Of a DNA stretch of 64,000 bases, positions 26,454 to 35,269 are shown in pieces. A program made the position numbers and the translations under genes. Source of the stretch: Microscilla marina ATCC 23134. GTDB lineage: Bacteria > Bacteroidota > Bacteroidia > Cytophagales > Microscillaceae. Positions within the stretch are counted from its first letter, which is position 1; every line of letters starts with the position of its first letter. The notes under the pieces are model-generated. The model had not been told where the DNA came from, did not search any database, and saw only the letters and a program-made list of their open reading frames with translations. The stretch is from the NCBI RefSeq assembly GCF_000169175.1, contig NZ_AAWS01000015.1, forward strand, positions 1 to 64,000, written 5' to 3'.

Positions 26454-28949
26454 TTATACTTTGTTGATGCTGAGGTTAAACTTATAGCTGCTTTGTCCCA
26501 AATAATGACGCACGCTTATGATTTCGGCAAACACTCCTGCCGCTGTTACATCGGCTCCTGCGCCTGGTCCTCTAATGACCAAAGGTTGACTTTGATAACG
26601 TTGCGAAGTAAAAGCAATCATGTTATCGCTGCCTCGTAAAGTATAAAAAGGGTGGGTACTATCTACTGCCTCCAGTTTTACTTTGGCTTCACCGTTTTCA
26701 AGCACCGCTACCAGGCGTAGTTTTTTGTCTTCCTTGGCTGCTTGTTCCACCCTTTCCTGAAAAACTCCATTCGCTTGCTCCAGCGCATCAAAAAACTGTT
26801 CTACCGAAGCTGCATCCAAACAACTTTGCGGCAAAATATTTTCTACTTGTACCTGGTCTGGCTCAAGTGCCCAACCTACTTCGCGGGCAAGAATCAAAAT
26901 CTTACGTGCCACATCTTGTCCGTTGAGATCATCACGAGGGTCAGGTTCAGTCAACCCCTTATTTTTAGCGTCTTTTACTATTTCACTAAATGGGGTACTT
27001 CCGTCAAAGTTGTTGAAGATATAAGAAAGTGTACCCGATAATACCCCTTCTATTTTATGTATTTTGTCTCCACTGTTTTGTAGGTCATTCAGGGTATTGA
27101 TTACCGGAAGCCCAGCCCCTACATTGGTTTCGTACAAAAACTTGACCCCATGCAACAAAGCTGCTTGCTTTAGCCTTTGGTAAGTAAGGTAGTCGGCTGA
27201 GTTGGCAAGCTTGTTAGGCGTAGCGATTGAGATACTGGATTTGAGAATGTCTTCGTAGTAGTCAATGGCGATATGGGCTGCAGTACAATCTACAAAAATG
27301 CTGTTGGGCAGGTTGAGCGCTTTCATTTTATTGATATAAGCTTGTGTATCAGATGTTTCGCCAGTGGCCAACAGCTCATCTTTGCTCAGAGAAATATCCA
27401 GCCCATTTTCATCAAAGCGCATTTTTTTAGAGTTGGCAAGGGCTACCAGGTTAATATTGATGCCTTGTTCTTGCAACAAATACTCTTTTTGTTGGTGTAA
27501 TTGGTGCAGCAATGTATTGCCGATCAAACCAGCCCCTAACATAAATATATGAATGGTTTTGGTGTTCGACAAAAAGAAAGCCTCATGCAAAGCATTGAGG
27601 GCTTTCGCCAAATCTTTGGTGGCAATGACCGTAGATACGTTTAGTTCAGACGAACCCTGCGCTATAGCCACCACATTGATACCATTGTTGCCCAATGCAG
27701 TAAACAAGTTGCCCGAAATACCCGGCATACGGCGCATGTGCTCGCCTATAATTGCCACCACTGACAAGTCTTGCTCGATAGAAACTTTATTGACCTTTTT
27801 GGCTTGAATTTCAAGTGAAAAAGCTTCCTCTATCACCTCTTTAGCTTCTTTAGCGTCTTCAGGAGCTACTGCAAAGCAAATAGAATGCTCAGATGAAGCC
27901 TGACTAATCAATACTATATTGATCTGATGCTGGGCCAACGCTCCAAAGATACGCGACGATACTCCAGGTACCCCTACCATACCACTGCCACTTACTCGCA
28001 ATAAAGCAATGTGTGCTATAGACGATATTCCTTTGACTGGAAACTGTCCTTGTGCACTTGCCTGACCAATGAGTGTGCCAGCAAAATCGGGGTTAAAAGT
28101 ATTCTTTATTCTTAATGGAATATTTTGAGAAATGGCAGGTTGCAGGGTAGGAGGGTAAATGATTTTTGCCCCAAAGTGAGATAATTCCATGGCCTCTTCG
28201 TAAGACAAGTGTTCTAGCGAAAAAGCCCGTTTCACTACGCGTGGGTCAGCAGTCATCATGCCGTCTACATCTGTCCATATTTCTATCTCTTTAGCATACA
28301 ATGCAGCCCCTAAGATAGCCGCCGTATAGTCAGAGCCACCTCGCCCAAGGGTAGTAGTATCGCCCTGAGCAGTAGCTGCTATAAATCCAGTCACTACTGC
28401 CACCCCGTTGAGGGCATCAAAGTAGTGACGTATTTTTTGGTTGGTTGCTTCGGTGTTTACCCTTGCCTTGTTGTATTGGTCGTTGGTTTCTATGAGTTGT
28501 CGGGCATCTACCTGCACCGCTTGAATGCCCTCTATTTTGAGGTACTCGCTCACAATCAAGGACGAAAGACGTTCGCCAAAACTTAGCAGCATGTCCAAGG
28601 TGCGGGGCGAACATTCGCGAAGCAATGAAATTCCTTGTAACAGCTCACCTATTTCGTTGAACAGCACCTTTACGCCTGACAAAAGTTTGCTTTGCACTGC
28701 CACAGGAATAAGCGTTCGGATGGTATCGTAGTGATGGTTTTCAGTGTTTGTTAAAATCGTTTGGTAGGTGGTGTCGTTCAAACGGGCTTTTTGCCCCATT
28801 TCTACCAAGGCATTCGTCGTTCCTTTGAGGGCGGAAACAACTACTGCGATTTTTTGTCCGCCTTCTTGGTATTGGCGTACAATGTCTTTTACACTTTTGA
28901 TACTCTCAGGTGAACCCACCGAAGTACCTCCGAATTTTAAAACTTTCAT
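26454..28949 (-). CDS. thrA: Bifunctional aspartokinase / homoserine dehydrogenase
   Basis: An 831-residue enzyme that catalyses the first and third steps of the aspartate pathway to threonine. Residues 1-290 are the aspartokinase (MKVLKFGGTSVGSPESIK, TTLGRGGSDYTAAIL). Residues ~310-470 hold two ACT regulatory domains (MVGVPGVSSRIFGAL; ISGNLFTALGNNGINVVAIAQGSSE) that in relatives bind threonine. Residues ~475-831 are homoserine dehydrogenase: NAD(P) loop IFMLGAGLIGNTLL, YETNVGAGLPVI, GVLSGTLSYIFN, EPDPRDDLNGQDVARK. First gene of the thr operon; no leader peptide with Thr codons was seen upstream. Confidence 0.95.
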   Translation of the reverse strand: MKVLKFGGTSVGSPESIKSVKDIVRQYQEGGQKIAVVVSALKGTTNALVEMGQKARLNDTTYQTILTNTENHHYDTIRTLIPVAVQSKLLSGVKVLFNEIGELLQGISLLRECSPRTLDMLLSFGERLSSLIVSEYLKIEGIQAVQVDARQLIETNDQYNKARVNTEATNQKIRHYFDALNGVAVVTGFIAATAQGDTTTLGRGGSDYTAAILGAALYAKEIEIWTDVDGMMTADPRVVKRAFSLEHLSYEEAMELSHFGAKIIYPPTLQPAISQNIPLRIKNTFNPDFAGTLIGQASAQGQFPVKGISSIAHIALLRVSGSGMVGVPGVSSRIFGALAQHQINIVLISQASSEHSICFAVAPEDAKEAKEVIEEAFSLEIQAKKVNKVSIEQDLSVVAIIGEHMRRMPGISGNLFTALGNNGINVVAIAQGSSELNVSTVIATKDLAKALNALHEAFFLSNTKTIHIFMLGAGLIGNTLLHQLHQQKEYLLQEQGININLVALANSKKMRFDENGLDISLSKDELLATGETSDTQAYINKMKALNLPNSIFVDCTAAHIAIDYYEDILKSSISIATPNKLANSADYLTYQRLKQAALLHGVKFLYETNVGAGLPVINTLNDLQNSGDKIHKIEGVLSGTLSYIFNNFDGSTPFSEIVKDAKNKGLTEPDPRDDLNGQDVARKILILAREVGWALEPDQVQVENILPQSCLDAASVEQFFDALEQANGVFQERVEQAAKEDKKLRLVAVLENGEAKVKLEAVDSTHPFYTLRGSDNMIAFTSQRYQSQPLVIRGPGAGADVTAAGVFAEIISVRHYLGQSSYKFNLSINKV

Positions 28950-29297
28950 TGCATTTTAGTGATTTTCAAATAGCGATGCTTCCACATAGCCTGTGTGAAA
29001 CACCATTGTATTTTATTGATAATTGATAATTGAATTACTTTTTTGAAAGAGGCTAAAAATGATAAAAAAAATATAGAGCGCAAAAGAGTTGCACAAAAGA
29101 AAGGTAGGTATGGCAATAATCTGGTAAGGTTTAGCCGTAGAGTATAACTTTATCCTTATTGTGTTATATGATAAGGGTTTTGTTGCCAAACAAAGCGCAA
29201 CATTTGCTCATTAGGAGTGAATGAATGGAAGGTTAATATTGTATTAGTAATGCTTAATAAAGCCAAATAAAGTTTGGTGAGGGTGTCGTTTTATGAA
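28950..29297. other. Intergenic region upstream of thrA
   Basis: About 350 bp between the stop of the 29298 gene and the thrA start, containing the thr operon promoter by position. I found no clear -7 box, attenuator hairpin or Thr-rich leader. Confidence 0.45.
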
Positions 29298-29852
29298 TCA
29301 ATTATATAAGGATTCAAAGTATTTGGCTTTTTGCCCATAAAACCGGTGAATTTCGTTACATAATATTTGCTCAAACTCTTCAGTATTGTCAAGGGTAGGA
29401 GGGCATAAAAGCTGACCAAATATGTGGCAAAGCTCGATTCTATCTCGTTCCCAAGGTGCGGCTGAAGGTGATTGAACTTCTTCCATGCATTGATATATTT
29501 CTTGTTGAAGATCAGCCAGCAATGTTTGAAAATCTTGTGTTTTTTGTTTCTTCTTTTTCTGGAAAAACCAAAGCTTGCCAGCCGATAATTTTTCCAACTG
29601 TTGATTTAATTCTTCGTAACGTTTTTCTTTGGCAATAATGGACTTCTCTATAGCTATAGTTCTGTCTAAGCCATATAAAGCATTTTGAGCAAGGTGGCAA
29701 ATATGAGCGAGCGTGTAAGGCTGTGGCAAAAACACTCGCATATAATCAGCTTCTTGTTGTACGATTGCTTGCATTTTGTCTTCGTCAAAGTCATTACCTT
29801 CAGCATCTTGCAATACTTTAAGGGCAAAAGCTATTTCGGTATGATAGTTCAT
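29298..29852 (-). CDS. Hypothetical protein, coiled-coil, 184 residues
   Basis: I do not recognise a family. The protein is acidic and helical: an N-terminal half (EIAFALKVLQDAEGNDFDED), a central probable coiled coil at about residues 75-130 (KEKRYEELNQQLEKLSAG; FFQKKKKQKTQDF) and a C-terminus PPTLDNTEEFEQIL followed by CNEIHRFYGQKAKYFE. No signal peptide or membrane helix. The C-terminus is copied in diverged form in the repeat region just upstream, where PPNLVNTKAFEGML and YSEIHRFYNQKNK occur twice, so this gene belongs to a locally duplicated family. Confidence 0.6.
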   Translation of the reverse strand: MNYHTEIAFALKVLQDAEGNDFDEDKMQAIVQQEADYMRVFLPQPYTLAHICHLAQNALYGLDRTIAIEKSIIAKEKRYEELNQQLEKLSAGKLWFFQKKKKQKTQDFQTLLADLQQEIYQCMEEVQSPSAAPWERDRIELCHIFGQLLCPPTLDNTEEFEQILCNEIHRFYGQKAKYFESLYN

Positions 29853-29868
29853 GATTGAATGTACGCAG

Positions 29869-30038
29869 GTGCTGATGCTAGGTTTTGGCTTTCTTCTGCA
29901 TAAGCCTAATTTGTAGGTGAGTTAAAACGACTTGGGTTATTTGTTTTTTTGATTGTAAAATCGATGAATTTCGCTGTATAACATGCCTTCAAACGCTTTT
30001 GTGTTTACTAGGTTAGGGGGTGATAGGACTACCTCTTG
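29869..30038 (-). pseudogene. Copy 1 of a 3'-end fragment related to the 29298 gene
   Basis: On the minus strand this block encodes PPNLVNTKAFEGML, YSEIHRFYNQKNK and a stop, clearly similar to the C-terminus of the 29298 gene (PPTLDNTEEFEQIL, CNEIHRFYGQKAK). A 63-codon frame (30128-29937) extends it upstream into repeat sequence but is unlikely to be a real protein. The rest of the gene is missing. Confidence 0.6.
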
Positions 30039-30398
30039 CTTAGGTCTTAATGAAGGGTGACCGGGGAGGTTGTTTTTAGGGTTGAATTGTCTACAACGGC
30101 ACACGTAGGGCCACTTCAACTCAAACAATGACTTCTTGCTCAGGTCTTACCGCAGGGTGACCTGAGCATTGCTGACCTCAGACTTTGAAAAACAACTTGT
30201 GTATGGGTTTTAGGGTAGGGTATTGGTCTGGCTAAAGCCTTAATGCCAATATGTGGAGGCTGTTTTTAGGGTTGAATTGTCTACAACGGCACACGTAGGG
30301 ACAACTCAAACAATGACTTCTTGCTCAGGTCTTACCGCAGGGTGACCTGAGCATTGCTGACCTCAGACTTTGAAAAACAACTTGTGTATGGGTTTTAG

Positions 30399-30568
30399 GT
30401 GCTGATGCTAGGTTTTGGCTTTCTTCTGCATAAGCCTAATTTGTAGGTGAATTAAAACGACTTGGGTTATTTGTTTTTTTGATTGTAAAATCGATGAATT
30501 TCGCTGTATAACATGCCTTCAAACGCTTTTGTGTTTACTAGGTTAGGGGGTGATAGGACTACCTCTTG
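30399..30568 (-). pseudogene. Copy 2 of the same 3'-end fragment
   Basis: Nearly base-for-base identical to 29869-30038 over 170 bp and encodes the same YSEIHRFYNQKNK end followed by TAA. It replaces the first part of one repeat unit, so the block moved or expanded together with the array. Confidence 0.65.
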
Positions 30569-31749
30569 TTCAGGTCTTACCGCAGGGTGACCTGAGCATT
30601 GCTGACCTCAGACTTTGAAAAACAACTTGTGTATGGGTTTTAGGGTAGGGTATTGGTCTGGCTAAAGCCTTAATGCCAATATGTGGAGGCTGTTTTTAGG
30701 GTTGAATTGTCTACAACGGCACACGTAGGGACAACTCAAACAATGACTTCTTGCTCAGGTCTTACCGCAGGGTGACCTGAGCATTGCTGACCTCAGACTT
30801 TGAAAAACAACTTGTGTACGGGTTTTAGGGTAGGGTATTGGTCTGGCTAAAGCCTTAATGCCAATATGTGGAAGTTGCTTTTTATCTACAACGGTACAGG
30901 TAGGGAGTCATTTCAACTCAAACAATTACCTCTCGCGAAGGCCTTACCGTAGGGCGATCTGAGCATTACTGACCTCAGACTTTGAAAAACAACTTGTGTA
31001 CGGGTTTTAGGGTAGGGTATTGGTCTGGCTAAAGCCTTAATGCCAATATGTGGAGGCTGTTTTTAGGGTTGAATTGTCTACAACGGCACACGTAGGGCCA
31101 CTTCAACTCAAACAATTACCTCTCGCGAAGGTCTTACCGCATGGCGACCTGAGCACTGCTCACCCAAGACTTTGAAAAACAACTTGTGTATGGGTTTTAG
31201 GGTAGGGTATTGGTCTGGCTAAAGCCTTAATGCCAATATGTGGAGGCTGTTTTTAGGGTTGAATTGTCTACAATGGCACACGTAGGGCCACTTCAACTCA
31301 AACAATGACTTCTTGCTCAGGTCTTACCGCAGGGTGACCTGAGCACTGCTGACCTCAGACTTTGAAAAACAACTTGTGTATGGGTTTTAGGGTAGGGTAT
31401 TGGTCTGGCTAAAGCCTTAATGCCAATATGTGGAGGCTGTTTTTAGGGTTGAATTGTCTACAACGGCACACGTAGGGCCACTTCAACTCAAACAATTACC
31501 TCTTGCTCAAGTCTTACCACAGGGTGACCTGAGCACTGCTGACCTTAGACTTTGAAAAACAACTTGTGTATGATTTAGGGTTGAATTGTCTACAATGGCA
31601 CAATGAGGTGCGTCAGCCGCTGTTTTTAACTGCTTTGCGAACCATCAAACCATCAAGCAATCACCCCATTTTTAAGTAGCTTCACCATTGATGAAAATAT
31701 TGCCCATTTAAATAGCAGAATCCTTTTATGAATGGTATATTTTAGCATT

Positions 31750-31778
31750 TTTGCATTGCTTTTATTAGCATAAGTTTG
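31750..31778 (+). promoter_or_regulatory. Candidate recQ promoter
   Basis: TTTG at 31750-31753 and TAAGTTTG at 31771-31778, spaced 17 bp, match the Bacteroidota consensus. The predicted transcript starts about 20 nt before the recQ ATG. Confidence 0.55.
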
Positions 31779-31806
31779 TAATTTTAACAAACCAATTGAC
31801 TAACTA

Positions 31807-33945
31807 ATGCTTGTTCAGGAATCAGAAAAAATACTTAAGGACTATTTTGGGTATTCCCGATTTCGCCCTTTGCAAAAAGAAATTATCAGTGCTATTCTGG
31901 AAGGTAAAGATGTATTTGCCCTGATGCCTACTGGAGGAGGGAAGTCACTTTGTTATCAAGTACCTGCACTGATGTTCAACGGGCTTTGTGTAGTAGTGTC
32001 CCCCTTGATTGCCTTAATGAAAAACCAAGTGGCAGCCCTTGCCCAATACAATATTCCGGCGGCTTACCTCAACAGTACCCAGAGTAACGAAGCACAAGAG
32101 TTGATTGAGAACAAGTGTTTTAATAAAGAAATCAAGTTACTTTATGTTTCCCCCGAAAAGCTCACCTCAGAGACTTTTCTCAATTTTCTTAAAATTATTC
32201 AGGTCAGTATGTTTGCCATTGACGAAGCGCATTGCATTTCTGCCTGGGGGCACGACTTTCGCCCAGAATATAGTAAACTAAGTAAAATCAAAGAGTTTTT
32301 TCCTACCAAGCCCATGGTGGCACTTACCGCCACCGCCGATACCATTACCCGGCAAGACATTATAAATCAATTGCAACTGACCGATTATGAGCTGTTTACG
32401 GCATCATTTGACCGTCCTAATATTCGGATGAATGTGACTACTGGTTTTCACAGAATAGAGCGCATCATTCGATTTTTGAACAGCCGCCCCAACCAAACAG
32501 GGTTGATTTATTGCCTTACCCGGCAAGAAACTGAAGAGATGAGTAAAAAGTTGCAGGAAGCAGGCTTTGCTGCGCGTTGTTACCACGCTGGGCTTAATAG
32601 CAAAGAGCGGAGTCAGGTACAACACGGTTTTCTCAATGATGAGGTACACATTGTATGTGCTACGGTGGCTTTTGGCATGGGCATTCATAAAAACAATGTA
32701 CGTTTTGTTATTCATTACAATATGCCACGCAACCTGGAGAGCTATTATCAAGAGATTGGGCGTGCCGGGCGAGATCAGGAGATAAGCGATGTGATTCTGT
32801 TTTACTCTTTCAAAGACGTGATTCACTGGCGTACCTTAATTGCTGAAAGCAAAACCAACCACGAACTGGATAACAATCAGCTAAAAATGGCAAAGCTTGC
32901 CCGTATGCAGCAATATGCCGAGGCAAGCATTTGCCGACGTAGAATTTTATTGAATTACTTTGGGGAAGCGGTTCATGAAGATTGTGGCAATTGCGATGTA
33001 TGTCGCAAGCCTCGCAGCAGGTTTGACGCCACATTATTAGCAAAAAAAGCGTTGTCAGCATGTATCAGACTCAAAGAAGCCGTGCAAATGCCTACTTTGA
33101 TTGATGTGTTGCGAGGCAATAAAACTGCCTTGATTGCCGAACAGGGCTACGATGAAATAAAAACCTTTGGCTCGGCGGCAAATGTCAGTTATCCCGAATG
33201 GAAAGATTATTTACAACAAATGATTAACCTGGGTATTTTTGACATAGCCTATGATGACAATTTTGTGTTGAAACGGGGAGCTTTGAGTGCTAAGGTGTTG
33301 TATGAAGACTACATAGTGGAGCTGGCGCTACCTGAGTTTGATTTTAGCCGCAAAGGTGACCAACCCCGCAGCAAGCCTGAGATGTTGTACGAAGAGTTGT
33401 TTGAAAAACTACGCATTTTAAGGCAAGAAGTAGCTACTGCCCACGATATACCTGCCAAAGAGGTGTTCAATGATTATACATTGAGCGAACTTGCCAAAGG
33501 GCGCCCCACGACACTTGTCAATATGGAAATGATTTCGGGGGTAACCCCTCCAAAAGCGGAGCAGTTTGGCAGAGATTTTCTGAAGCTCATTCGTGAGTTT
33601 TTGATAGAACAGTACCATAATGGCGAAAAGGTAGAAGGGGCGTTGTATTTGATTACTTACAAGTTTTATGAGCAAGACCTAAACCCTGAAGACATTGCTA
33701 AAGAGCAAAATTTACCTCTGACAGATATTTATGAGCATTTGGTGCAATTGTATGAGCTGGGGCACGAGGTAGAATTATTGAAGTTTATCAGTAGGCAAGA
33801 ACTTGACCAAATTTTGTCTACAGTAAGGCTCAAGGGGAGCGAGGTAAAACCAGAAGAGATTATCGCCCATTTTGAGGGTGAGTACGACCCCTTCAAACTT
33901 AAAATAGCCTGGGCAGTTTACCAAAAAATGCAGGAAGGAGAGTAA
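31807..33945 (+). CDS. recQ: ATP-dependent DNA helicase RecQ
   Basis: A 712-residue superfamily 2 helicase that unwinds DNA 3' to 5' in repair and replication restart. Motifs: FRPLQKEII (motif 0), LMPTGGGKSLCYQ (Walker A), AIDEAHCISAWGHDFRPEY (DEAH box plus aromatic loop), ALTATA, and QEIGRAGRDQE (motif VI). The zinc-binding site is visible: CRRRILLNYFGE followed by CGNCDVC. After it come the winged-helix RQC region and an HRDC-like segment (LSELAKGRPTTLVNMEMI), then a ~100-residue helix-turn-helix-like tail found in Bacteroidota RecQ. It lies directly after the repeat array. Confidence 0.95.
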   Translation: MLVQESEKILKDYFGYSRFRPLQKEIISAILEGKDVFALMPTGGGKSLCYQVPALMFNGLCVVVSPLIALMKNQVAALAQYNIPAAYLNSTQSNEAQELIENKCFNKEIKLLYVSPEKLTSETFLNFLKIIQVSMFAIDEAHCISAWGHDFRPEYSKLSKIKEFFPTKPMVALTATADTITRQDIINQLQLTDYELFTASFDRPNIRMNVTTGFHRIERIIRFLNSRPNQTGLIYCLTRQETEEMSKKLQEAGFAARCYHAGLNSKERSQVQHGFLNDEVHIVCATVAFGMGIHKNNVRFVIHYNMPRNLESYYQEIGRAGRDQEISDVILFYSFKDVIHWRTLIAESKTNHELDNNQLKMAKLARMQQYAEASICRRRILLNYFGEAVHEDCGNCDVCRKPRSRFDATLLAKKALSACIRLKEAVQMPTLIDVLRGNKTALIAEQGYDEIKTFGSAANVSYPEWKDYLQQMINLGIFDIAYDDNFVLKRGALSAKVLYEDYIVELALPEFDFSRKGDQPRSKPEMLYEELFEKLRILRQEVATAHDIPAKEVFNDYTLSELAKGRPTTLVNMEMISGVTPPKAEQFGRDFLKLIREFLIEQYHNGEKVEGALYLITYKFYEQDLNPEDIAKEQNLPLTDIYEHLVQLYELGHEVELLKFISRQELDQILSTVRLKGSEVKPEEIIAHFEGEYDPFKLKIAWAVYQKMQEGE

Positions 33946-33947
33946 GA

Positions 33948-34397
33948 CTAAGTTTTAGGCGAAGATTTCCATCTGTCATAACGTTCAGTGATTCGCTCAG
34001 CTATTTTGTGGTAGTTTTCCCAGGTATCTTCTACGTGATAAAAAGAGGGCAGGCTCGAAGCCAATAGCTCTTCATAGTCTTTTTTGTATTCTCCTGACTG
34101 GTAGTAGCTTTTCGAAAACTCATTCCCTTCGTTATTAAACAAATCTTCACCCAAATAACCATCCCACATAGCGCTTAGTATAGAGGCAGTAATTTCGCGT
34201 TCTTTGAAACGAATGATTTGGTGCCCTGCTTCGTCTTCAAACAACTCGCTGTACATGTTGTGTTCCAATATCCAGCCCAAAAACATGCCGATATGAACAT
34301 AAGCTTGCTCTATAGGTAAAATGTTGGGAAACTTACCCATAAAATGATGCTTGGCACGATCGTAAATTAATTCTTCTGATTCTTTATTTACTGCCAT
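33948..34397 (-). CDS. Conserved hypothetical protein, 149 residues
   Basis: A soluble, acidic protein with striking conserved-looking segments: IYDRAKHHFMGKFPNILPIEQAYVHIGMFLGWILEHN near the N-terminus and SFYHVEDTWENYHKIAERI near the end. I have seen this pattern in an uncharacterised family often next to immunity-type or unrelated genes, but I cannot name a function. No signal or membrane segment. Convergent with recQ, ending 2 bp from it. Confidence 0.7.
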   Translation of the reverse strand: MAVNKESEELIYDRAKHHFMGKFPNILPIEQAYVHIGMFLGWILEHNMYSELFEDEAGHQIIRFKEREITASILSAMWDGYLGEDLFNNEGNEFSKSYYQSGEYKKDYEELLASSLPSFYHVEDTWENYHKIAERITERYDRWKSSPKT

Positions 34398-34487
34398 TGT
34401 ATTTGTGATGGTTTATATCTTTATGAAGTTAGCAAGATAATTTTTAGTTTTCAAATATCCTATTGCAAATATGGGGTGAGTTATTGC

Positions 34488-35156
34488 TTATCCCCTCCAC
34501 AAATATGGAAACAGGATAAAAGACACCGTAGCTACAATCATGTTGATGGCTATGAGGGTAAGTATTTCGTCAAAGCTGGCGCTTCTTGCCAAGCCATCCA
34601 TCGCATTTTTAGAAGTTTTGATCAACATCAACAACATGGGCAGTATCACCGGAAAGCTCAAGATGGCCATCAAAGTTGCATTGTTATTGGCTTTGGCAGC
34701 AATACTGGATACCATGGTAAGTGTAGACGAAAACCCTATGCCTCCTAATAGCATATTAAAAATAAATAACCCAGTGTCTTGCACAGGGTTACCCAATACC
34801 AAGGCATAGGTAGCAAAGCCAATGAGGGCAATGACCAACATCAACAAACTATTATAAATGATTTTGGATAAAATAATGCCTTGTGGACTTACCAGAGTAT
34901 AATAATAAAGGAGCCTGCCTTGACGTTCTTGCATAAAACTTTTGGCTACCGCATTAATAGCTGTAAACAAAAGAATGATCCAAAAGAGGGTGTTCCAGGT
35001 AGGAGGGGAGAGTACAGCTTGCTTGAGGTTAAAGCTCAAGTAGGTAATCATGACTGTACTTACAATATATAACAATAAGCCATTAAGGGCGTAGCGTTCC
35101 CGCCATTCTAACAAGGCTTCCTTTTTGACAAGTATTTGTATTTCTCTAAGTAGCAT
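34488..35156 (-). CDS. ccmB: Heme exporter / cytochrome c maturation permease CcmB
   Basis: A 222-residue membrane protein with six predicted helices. It starts LLREIQILVKKEALLEWRERYALNG, and the region QERQGRLLYYYTLVSPQGIILSKIIYN is the CcmB signature; FNMLLGGIGFSSTLTMVSSIAAKA follows. CcmB is the permease subunit of the CcmAB(C) ABC complex, which works on heme delivery for c-type cytochromes. The usual partners ccmA and ccmC are not adjacent in this window. Confidence 0.9.
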   Translation of the reverse strand: MLLREIQILVKKEALLEWRERYALNGLLLYIVSTVMITYLSFNLKQAVLSPPTWNTLFWIILLFTAINAVAKSFMQERQGRLLYYYTLVSPQGIILSKIIYNSLLMLVIALIGFATYALVLGNPVQDTGLFIFNMLLGGIGFSSTLTMVSSIAAKANNNATLMAILSFPVILPMLLMLIKTSKNAMDGLARSASFDEILTLIAINMIVATVSFILFPYLWRG

Positions 35157-35269
35157 CTATTAATTGTCGAGTGCTGATAATCAATGAGTTGTTTTTGTAC
35201 ACAAGCAATCAGCCAAAAACAAGTGTAAACTTATGACATGTTAGCAGAAGTGGCAAACAGATACAGGGG

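Larger units (their letters stand above)
29869..31590. repeat. Array of ~185-bp direct repeats with embedded gene-end copies
   Basis: Eight copies of GACTTTGAAAAACAACTTGT lie near 30181, 30366, 30612, 30796, 30978, 31170, 31358 and 31546. The unit, which starts GGTAGGGTATTGG (30214, 30644, 30829, 31011, 31201, 31391), has a period of 182-190 bp. Each contains a hairpin CAGGTC-N12-GACCTG and an ATTGG...CCAAT hairpin. Units near 30870-30960 and 31110-31160 are the most diverged. A 170-bp block (29869-30038) recurs at 30399-30568 almost unchanged. No long open frame runs through the array. It is intergenic between a hypothetical gene and recQ. Confidence 0.85.

Noticed and set aside
28950-29297. 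Threonine attenuator upstream of thrA
   Set aside because: No run of Thr codons and no terminator/antiterminator pair could be drawn on the minus strand.
29937-30128. 63-codon minus-strand frame with Pro-rich PGHPSLRPKQE segment
   Set aside because: Its 5' half is repeat-array sequence and its 3' half is a copied gene end; the other array copies do not keep it open.
30806-30826. IS end inside the repeat array
   Set aside because: TTGTGTACGGGTTTT in two array units resembles GTGTACGGTTTT by chance; other units read GTGTATGGG and no partner end or target duplication is present.
29869-31590. CRISPR array
   Set aside because: Units are ~185 bp and tandem, not 25-40 bp repeats with unique spacers, and no cas genes are nearby.
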